Source: Acanthosepion esculentum
Lineage: Eukaryota > Mollusca > Cephalopoda > Sepiida > Sepiidae
Reading direction: 5' to 3'
Length of the DNA: 64,000 nucleotides
NCBI GenBank assembly: GCA_964036315.1
Contig: OZ038482.1
Span: 12,955,785 to 13,019,784, forward strand
The notes beneath the pieces are model-generated. The model ran no database searches, was not told where the DNA came from, and was given only the letters and a program-made list of their open reading frames with translations. Each line of letters opens with the position of its first letter. Position 1 is the first letter of the stretch. This document shows, one piece after another, positions 57,208 to 64,000 of the stretch. A program made the position numbers and the translations under genes.

Positions 57208-57281
<74 letters not shown>
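57208..57281. repeat. (TA)n microsatellite
   Basis: About 37 TA copies at the right edge of the palindromic element. Confidence 0.95.
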
Positions 57282-57284
<3 letters not shown>

Positions 57285-57699
57285 AGCAAATGTGTGGATG
57301 TAGATCCGACGGTATGATGAAAATGTGGAAAAGACAAAGCAAAATCCGAATATATGAGTTTACTGTTTTTATTATGTTTTTGTTTTTGTTATTCTGTCGA
57401 CGTCAGACGTTTCGGTCAAATAGACCTTCTTCGGGACATGGTTAATGGAGACATAATTATATTAGATTTAAGTTTGATGGAGAGACGATATATACAGGAC
57501 TGGTCAGAAACAGAAAAACTGAAATTCTAAAGTCAAGTATTCTTTCTTAGAGTCGGATATGCTGGCGTCGCGTGGGCGGCAACTACGAAGACCTGCGCAC
57601 AGGGAAGAAGATTGTGTCCTAAGTGGAGGGTGAGGGGGACTATTTAAAACTATAGCTTATCGGTACGTTTGTCACGCATTAATCTCGGCCTCGGTGTAA
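57282..57699. other. No gene; retroelement tail hairpin at about 57403-57440
   Basis: The reverse complement reads GTCCCGAAGAAGGTCTATTT and then GACCGAAACGTCTGACGTC. This is the GAAGAAG-stem-CGAAACG tail seen in the SINE family here, but with a different stem sequence, so from another element. Confidence 0.7.
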
Positions 57700-57859
57700 G
57701 CCGAAAGCTCAGATCGGATTAAATAAAAAAAAGTATGTATCAATATTGTGATTTTCTTTCATTATTTAATGATAATGTTATTAAGATTATCAGACTATAT
57801 GAAAAAAACTTGCATAAAATATATAGACAACGCTTATCTATATTATTTAATCAAACATG

Positions 57860-57868
<9 letters not shown>
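57700..57868. repeat. Dispersed direct repeat, copy 2
   Basis: Homologue of 55780-55945. It ends where (TA)n(TG)n begins. Confidence 0.8.
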
Positions 57869-57928
<60 letters not shown>

Positions 57929-58200
57929 TTGTGTGTTGGAGGAGAGATATGCCATTATTATATTGATATGAAGATACTGAGAATGATACAGAGATGTTAA
58001 TAGGAATAGATATAAAGGTAGACAGAGAGAGAGACAGGTAGGTAGGTGTAAACAGTGATATATAAATGTAGATAGAAGCAGAGAAATGTTACAAAATATA
58101 GACAGATTGAATTGGCTTGATAGAAAGATATGGTCTGAGATAGGTAGATAGATAGGTAGGCAGACTGAAATATATAGATAGGTATGAACAAGCTGGAAAA
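57867..58200. repeat. (TA)n(TG)n tract and degenerate GATA-rich sequence
   Basis: TA to 57902 and TG to about 57928, followed by about 230 bp rich in GATAGATA, GGTAGGTAG and GACAGAGAG motifs, an eroded tetranucleotide array. Frames on the minus strand across it are artefacts. Confidence 0.8.
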
Positions 58201-58452
58201 TTGCTTTGAAGCATGAAACAGCTTGTCGCCGCTTGTTGTTGATCAGAGTGTCCACTTTAATAATTACACACGCTCTATCACTGATAGTGAGCATTTTTAC
58301 CCATAAATATAGCACACCTTAAAACTATATTTTTATATACATTTAGAGAATTATATAAGCTTGAAACACAGGAGCTATTACGAGGTTACAACAAAAAATT
58401 TCTCTCTAACACACACACACATACACACACAGACATATATATATATAGAGAG

Positions 58453-58760
58453 GGGGTCAGGGTGGAGTAATGGATAGCGGCTCGGATTGAGGAATCTGAA
58501 AGTCGAGTTCGAATTCCAGTCGGATCCATTACATTCACTGACGTGCTAATACGCTTGGGAAAGGTATGGCTACTCTTCTCCCTCCAAGCTATGGGTAAAT
58601 AGCAGGACAGACTGTGTTCTATAATCTTGCGTGGCAACCGGTCTAGAAGAAGGAAAACCTCTGTCAGGCTAGCTTACCCAAGAAACACCACTTCTACTGA
58701 GGCTGCAGTACACATAGTGCCCCTACGACCCTACGAGTCACGGAATAAAAGATATACATA
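58453..58760 (+). mobile_element. tRNA-derived SINE, third type
   Basis: The head GGGTCAGGGTGGAGTAATGG (box A-like TGGAGTAATGG) is followed by GTCGAGTTCGAATTCCAGTC, a near-perfect box B, about 35 bp downstream, the spacing of a tRNA. The body continues to about 58740 before an ATATATTTATATA tail. It shows no similarity to the 15-44 kb SINE family outside the boxes. Confidence 0.75.
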
Positions 58761-58906
58761 TATATTTATATATACACAGAGTGCAATGGTTAAATATTGC
58801 CATTTTATATTTTCATTTTCGCGCATGTGCGTTGTTTATTTTTGATTTTGTTGACTTCACATTATAGTAGGGTTAGTTGGGTACCGTCTGCGAGAAAACG
58901 AACACC

Positions 58907-59510
58907 ATGACGCAATTTATTCCGCCTGAAATTGGGAAACGGCATAAGGTACTGCTTGGTATTCGCGCCTGAAGTTCCAATACCAAGATTTCATTGTGTT
59001 TGGGTGTCAGTCTGAGGACAGTGCAGGGGATTTGGAAAGAGTTGGATGAGTCTCATTGTGATTACGATGAGGTTTTGAGTCTGCACTAGTGATGGAGACG
59101 TTATGCCTCCATTCATCTTCCCACAGGGCCTCAGACTCAAAATGGAGGTTTACATCAAGTGCCTTGAAGAGACAGTGCTGCACTAGGTCAAGAGGATGGC
59201 TGCTGGGAAACCCTGTATCTCTGCTCCATGCCGCACAAGCAGGAGAAACCAGTCATTGCAGTCAGACAATTTCTGCGACCACATCATCCCTTACATCTAG
59301 CCACCTAACTCCGCAGACTGCGACCCCTTTGATTATTAAGTGTGGGGTGCAGTTGAGCGAGAGACCAACAAAACGCCTTGTAACACCAAAGATGAACTGA
59401 AGGCAAGAATTATGGCAGCATTCACCAAATTAAACAAGGAAACCGTCCAGAAGAGTTACAGGAGATCTCGAAATCATCTGGAGGCCTTGGTTGAAGCTAA
59501 TATTTATTGA
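58907..59510 (+). pseudogene. Mariner-like transposase relic with internal deletion
   Basis: Starting at an ATG at 58907: MTQFIPPEIGKRHKVLLGIR, then a stop, then SLCLGVSLRTVQGIWKELDE (helix-turn-helix). It jumps to MPPFIFPQGLRLKMEVYIKC, then CRTSRRNQSLQSDNFCDHII, then SADCDPFDYYVWGAVERETN, then DELKARIMAAFTKLN, ending NHLEALVEANIY at 59510. The order is that of a mariner-like enzyme. The first catalytic segment is deleted, the second is damaged (the acidic residue before SAPC is lost), and the third is kept as DPFDYY. Length is about 600 bp against about 1 kb for a full gene. Confidence 0.8.
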
Positions 59511-59636
59511 ATAAATTTATTCTTTATTTTAAGATGTTTCTGTGTAATATTGCTAAATATAACAGTTAAAATGAGATACCAGTGTTATTTTTATTTTTGC
59601 GTAATGTCGACGGCAATATATGCCTTGCATCCTGTG

Positions 59637-59708
<72 letters not shown>

Positions 59709-60199
59709 TTTATTTAAAAATTATAACATAAATATGTTATAAAATCACTACAAATATAGCCATGTTGTTTCAACATCTCCGGTGTCTTATCAAGTGATGA
59801 TGTTGAATGTAGAATAAAGCGTTTTAAAAGTTTCAAATTAATTAACGATACCTCGCACAGAAAAAACGCTGTTACATAAGCTGGAATGACCAATCAAAAT
59901 ACAAGTATACGAGAATTCAAAAAACTTGACAACGAAGTAAGTTTATAATAGCTATTAAATGCTTTAAAGTTGGGGTTATACTAAAATAGAATTTATTCTA
60001 ACCAATAAGTATTAAATTATATGATAAAATTTGAAATTAGAATTAAAAATAAAAAAAATTACCCAATTTTAAAATCAACATTTAATCTCTATTAAGTTTA
60101 AAATTATAAAATTATTGAGGAGAAAAGAAAAATACTTATGTTATTCAATTTATTTTGTTTTCATTGAAATTACGTTAGAATAGACGTTAAGATCGACTG
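59511..60199. other. No gene; (TA)n at 59644-59703
   Basis: AT-rich sequence with a TA run. Nothing else is recognised. Confidence 0.6.
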
Positions 60200-60685
60200 G
60201 TACGTGTAACGACACTGCGTCCTGGGTATGACGATAAAGTATATCCGCGTCCTGGGTAAGACGATAAACTACGTCTAACGGCAAGGCCTCTGATCAGGAG
60301 GTTTTGAGGAGTGTGGAACCACATCTTGGTGTTCCAAGGTTCACCCTGACCCGGGGTGGTAGCACCTGTTAGGGTCCCAGCTATGGGTAAAGAGTTAACA
60401 TCCAAACTTGTGTAAAAAGAGAAATACGTTGTAATAAAAAAAAAATTTACCTGAAATAATTTCAGAAGAAAAATTATTTTCAGCAATACTTAAAAAAAAA
60501 AATACCAGTAATAAAAACAATTATACATTCATTGAAAAAAATATGACCAGCTGTAGATTTCTTCAAGGAAAATATATTCCCGGAAACAGACTTTTGAAGA
60601 AAAACATATTACCAGGAATAAAAATTTTGTCGGCATTCAATAAGCCATTGAGGTTGATATGACGTAAAACAAGACAAACCAAAAG
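60200..60685. repeat. Dispersed repeat, copy 2
   Basis: Homologue of 30520-31060, same orientation. The inner tandem CGTCCTGGGTAAGACGATAAA is again present twice. Confidence 0.85.
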
Positions 60686-60740
60686 AAACTAACCACACTG
60701 ATGAGTTGTGATACAGAGAAACAGGCTTGTATGTGGAAGA

Positions 60741-60741
60741 T

Positions 60742-60773
<32 letters not shown>

Positions 60774-61650
60774 TATATATACATATATATATACATATAG
60801 ATATATATATATACGTGTAGATATATATGTATATACATATATATATATACATATAGATATATATACATATAGATATATATATACACATATATATACATAT
60901 AGATATATATACATATAGATATATATATATATATACATACATATATATATATATATACATATAGATATATATACATATAGGTATACATATACACATATAG
61001 ATATATATATACATATAGATATATATATATATATACATAGACATATATGGATATAGATATATATATACATATATATACATATAGATATATATATACATAT
61101 AGATATATGTATACATATAGATATATTTATACATATATATATATACATATAGATATGTAAATACATATAGATATATATACATATATATACATATATATAT
61201 ATAGATATAGATATATATATACATAGAGATATACATCTATACATATAGACATATATATACATAAAAATATATATATACATATATATATAGATATATATAT
61301 ATACATATATATGCATATAGATATATGTATATATATAAATATAGATAGATATATATACATATAGATATATATATACATATAGATATATATATATACATTT
61401 AGATATATATATACATATATATATACATACCTATATACATATATATACATATAGATATATATATATACATATAGATATATATACATATCGAAATAAATAT
61501 TCATATAGATATATATACATATATATATATATACATATAGATATAGATATATATATACATATAGATATTTATGTACATATATATACATATATATATATAT
61601 ATACATATAGATATACATATAGATATATATATACATGTATATACTTATAG

Positions 61651-61682
<32 letters not shown>

Positions 61683-61816
61683 CTATATTCATCTATATAT
61701 ATATATATACATATATATACGTATAGATATATATATATACATATAGATATATATATATACATATCGATATATATATATACATATAGATATATATACATAT
61801 ATATATATATACATGC

Positions 61817-61877
<61 letters not shown>
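60741..61877. repeat. TA-rich minisatellite (ATATAGATATATATACAT type), left part
   Basis: About 1.1 kb of TA repeat with regular GATA and ACAT interruptions at roughly 20-bp intervals. Long Tyr/Ile frames on both strands are artefacts. It is continuous in style with 63117-63575, so one array was split by the Tc1 element. Confidence 0.93.
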
Positions 61878-61881
<4 letters not shown>

Positions 61882-63116
61882 CATGACAGAATTGAATAGA
61901 CACCAAGACAAATATTATTTCTGAATTTTTTTAATAACCAAGATAAATTAACTATTATTTCATTAAAATTGCAGATAACAATACTGAAACATGTCACGAA
62001 CCAAAGGAGCATCAGACTTATCCGAATTTCAGCGAGCACATATCGTGGGCCAACATGAAGGTGGTCTTAGTCTTATGAAAGATATCTGATAATCTTTCAA
62101 TACCCCTTTCTACTGTTAATAGCGTGATCGTACAATTCACCAGAGAGAGGGCAAGATGTGCACAAAACCTCATCCAGGTCGCCCTGGGCCCTCTGAAAGA
62201 ACCATGCGTCTTGTCGAAAGAAATGTTGAACAGGATCCACGTTGCCAGGCCTCTGACATAGCAACACCAGTTGATGTCAGTCCCAGAACAGCTCTCAGGT
62301 ATCTTCACAAGCTGGGCTACTATGGCAGAGCTTCGAGAAGGAAACCACTTCTCCGTCCAGCCAATATCAAGCGCAGAAAAGATTGGGCTCATGAGATGGT
62401 GGAGAGACTTGTGACATTTTGGACCACTGTCATTTTCTCTGATGAGTCAAGATTCGCATTATTTTCCGACAGTGGAAGAGTATGGGTATGGAGACTCTGT
62501 AGTCAAGTTTGATTTAAAAAGACTGCAGCCAACGGTGAAACATGGGGGCATTTCAGTAATGGTATGGGGTGCAATTTGGAGTGATGGTTGCTCAGAGCTT
62601 GTGGAGTGTGAAGGAAACAATTCAACCAAATATGTTTCTATATTAAAGGAAGGGCTCCTTCCAATATTCTCAAGTAGTAGAATGAGCAAAGTTGACTCCC
62701 TATTTATGGAAGATGGAGCTCCATGTCACACTGCTCCAGCAACGCAACATTGGTTGAGACAAAATGGGATCAATAAACTTCCATGGCCAAGTCAGTCCCC
62801 GGATATTAACCCTATTGAACACCTTTGGGGCATATTAGATCGAAAACTCCACAAAAAGAACAGGAAGCCATCTTCTAAGCCTGAACCTTTAGGATTATTG
62901 CGTGAAACATGGCAAGAAATCCCCTCAAGATGATATTCGTGAACTCATCGCTAGCCTGCCTAGAAGGGTCCTTGCATTAAAAAAAGCAAAAGGGATGTCA
63001 ACCAAGGATTAGTGATTAAATTTATGACCTTTTATAATTACTTCATTTGTATAAATTACTTGTTTAATAAAATAAACGGTTTCTGTGAGCGTCTATACAA
63101 TTCTGTCATGTCTGTG
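61878..63116 (+). mobile_element. Tc1-family transposon, about 1.24 kb, inside a TA-rich array
   Basis: Inverted ends CAGACATGACAGAATTG (61878) and its partner CAATTCTGTCATGTCTG (about 63098-63114) are followed on both sides by ATAGAC-type matches. Both outer flanks are TATA. The right end has two extra bases (TG), so the left may be trimmed by two. It carries one decayed transposase gene and no other genes. Confidence 0.88.
61991..63012 (+). pseudogene. Tc1 transposase, nearly full length, frameshifted
   Basis: Starts [20 protein letters not shown] and QHEGGL (DNA-binding start). A stop falls near 62088. It continues [20 protein letters not shown] and [20 protein letters not shown] (second helix-turn-helix), then [20 protein letters not shown] with the first catalytic Asp. 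After a frameshift near 62500 comes KHGGISVMVWGAIWSDG, then LFMEDGAPCHTA with the second Asp, then SQSPDINPIEHLWGILDRKL with the catalytic Glu, 34 residues on (DD34E). Another shift near 62930 leads to the C-terminus ending GMSTKD at 63012. All three catalytic residues survive, but about four lesions separate the frames, so this copy is recent yet dead. Confidence 0.9.
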
Positions 63117-63165
<49 letters not shown>

Positions 63166-63479
63166 TTAGATAGATATATATATACACATATATATATATA
63201 CATATCGTTATATATATATATAGACGTATATATATAGACGTATATATATACATAAAGATATATATATATATACATATATATACATACAGATATATATATA
63301 CATATATATATACATATGGATATATATACATATATATATATATACATATATATATACATATAGATATACATATAGATATATATACATATCGATATATATA
63401 TATACATATAGATATATGTATATACATATTTATATATATATATATATACATATACACATATAGATATATATACATAACG

Positions 63480-63514
<35 letters not shown>

Positions 63515-63519
63515 CATAT

Positions 63520-63575
<56 letters not shown>
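63117..63575. repeat. TA-rich minisatellite, right part
   Basis: Same composition and interruptions as 60741-61877, ending in a pure TA run at about 63520-63575. Confidence 0.92.
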
Positions 63576-63579
<4 letters not shown>

Positions 63580-64000
63580 TAGCAGCATGGCCCGGCGTTG
63601 CCCGTGCTTGATTAAAAAATCGTACGACTCATACAGCAATCGCTATCACTTGACTTAAAATATTTTGCCTTTCCTTGCCTTTAAAGGAGTGCCCTTTGCC
63701 GTGCTGATGTTGCTACATGCCTTACTTCTTGCTCTATACTAAACATTAAATCTGTTACGAAAAAAGAACTAAAGAAAATGAACACAAAACGATCAGCTTT
63801 AAAAAAGGACTCGTAACTGGAAAAACCGAATGAAAAAAGAATGTTAACAACAAATACTTTTTCACACCCAACCCAGTTCTGCGGAATCAGGATCAACGTT
63901 GACTTTAAGCAAGCAAATGAGTCAAATGGAGTAAAGTTACACCCAGATTTAATTTTTTTTCACTTGTTACGAATGCGGCTATCGATTTTCTTTTGCATAC
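63576..64000. other. Possible edge of an interspersed element; no gene seen
   Basis: Directly after the TA array comes ACTAGCAGCATGGCCCGGCG and then TTGCCCGTG, a GC-rich motif (GCCCGGCGTTGCCCG) unlike its surroundings and resembling the conserved terminus of an interspersed repeat. A 71-codon minus-strand frame (63681-63896) has no domain. The window ends before the element can be judged. Confidence 0.4.

Noticed and set aside
60637..61906. Tyr/Ile-rich frames up to 259 codons
   Set aside because: Translation of TA-rich repeats on both strands.

Overview
This window is eukaryotic, repeat-dominated DNA in which I can support no host protein-coding gene. There are no operons or ribosome-binding sites and no convincing spliced gene. 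The mix of (TA)n, (CA)n and (ATCT)n arrays, tRNA-derived SINEs, mariner/Tc1/pogo/hAT DNA transposons and decayed LINEs fits a large invertebrate genome. Several repeat styles (ATCT blocks with a CAGTCTGTTCA spacer, and LINE and SINE tails ending in GAAGAAG...CGAAACG) remind me of cephalopod molluscs. That assignment is an inference and was not tested by any search.

Layout. Bases 1-11797 are one tandem satellite: 33 full 355-bp units (two are 356 bp) plus a partial unit. Each unit carries a 26-bp inverted repeat, and the array runs off the left edge of the window. After a purine-rich tract (12.34-12.75 kb), 14-27 kb holds three solo LTRs with 5-bp target duplications, one nested inside a SINE. 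It also holds several SINE copies in the same orientation, a 340-bp inverted duplication, and a complete mariner element (20702-21990) with an uninterrupted 342-codon transposase, sitting inside an ATCT microsatellite.

From 27.7 to 42 kb lies a graveyard of mobile elements: a deleted mariner, a pogo-like MITE, a hAT MITE with an 8-bp target duplication, a decayed hAT transposase, three Tc1 relics, three LINE C-terminal relics, and several foldback sequences next to (TA)n tracts. From 42 to 51 kb there are microsatellites and minisatellites with periods of 4, 18 and 23 bp, another SINE, and Tc1 and RTE relics. From 51 to 64 kb there is a LINE ORF1 relic, an approximately 620-bp palindromic element, a tRNA-derived SINE, a mariner relic, and a Tc1 element inserted in a 2.8-kb TA-rich array.

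The parts do not form a pathway. What they share is insertion history: TA-targeting transposons sit in or beside TA and ATCT arrays, retroelement tails share one hairpin layout, and the satellite shows unequal-crossover blocks. Candidates most worth following are the hairpin-bearing 355-bp satellite, the recurrent CTGAWGA-stem-GAAAC tail motif (possibly ribozyme-derived), and the apparently intact mariner.
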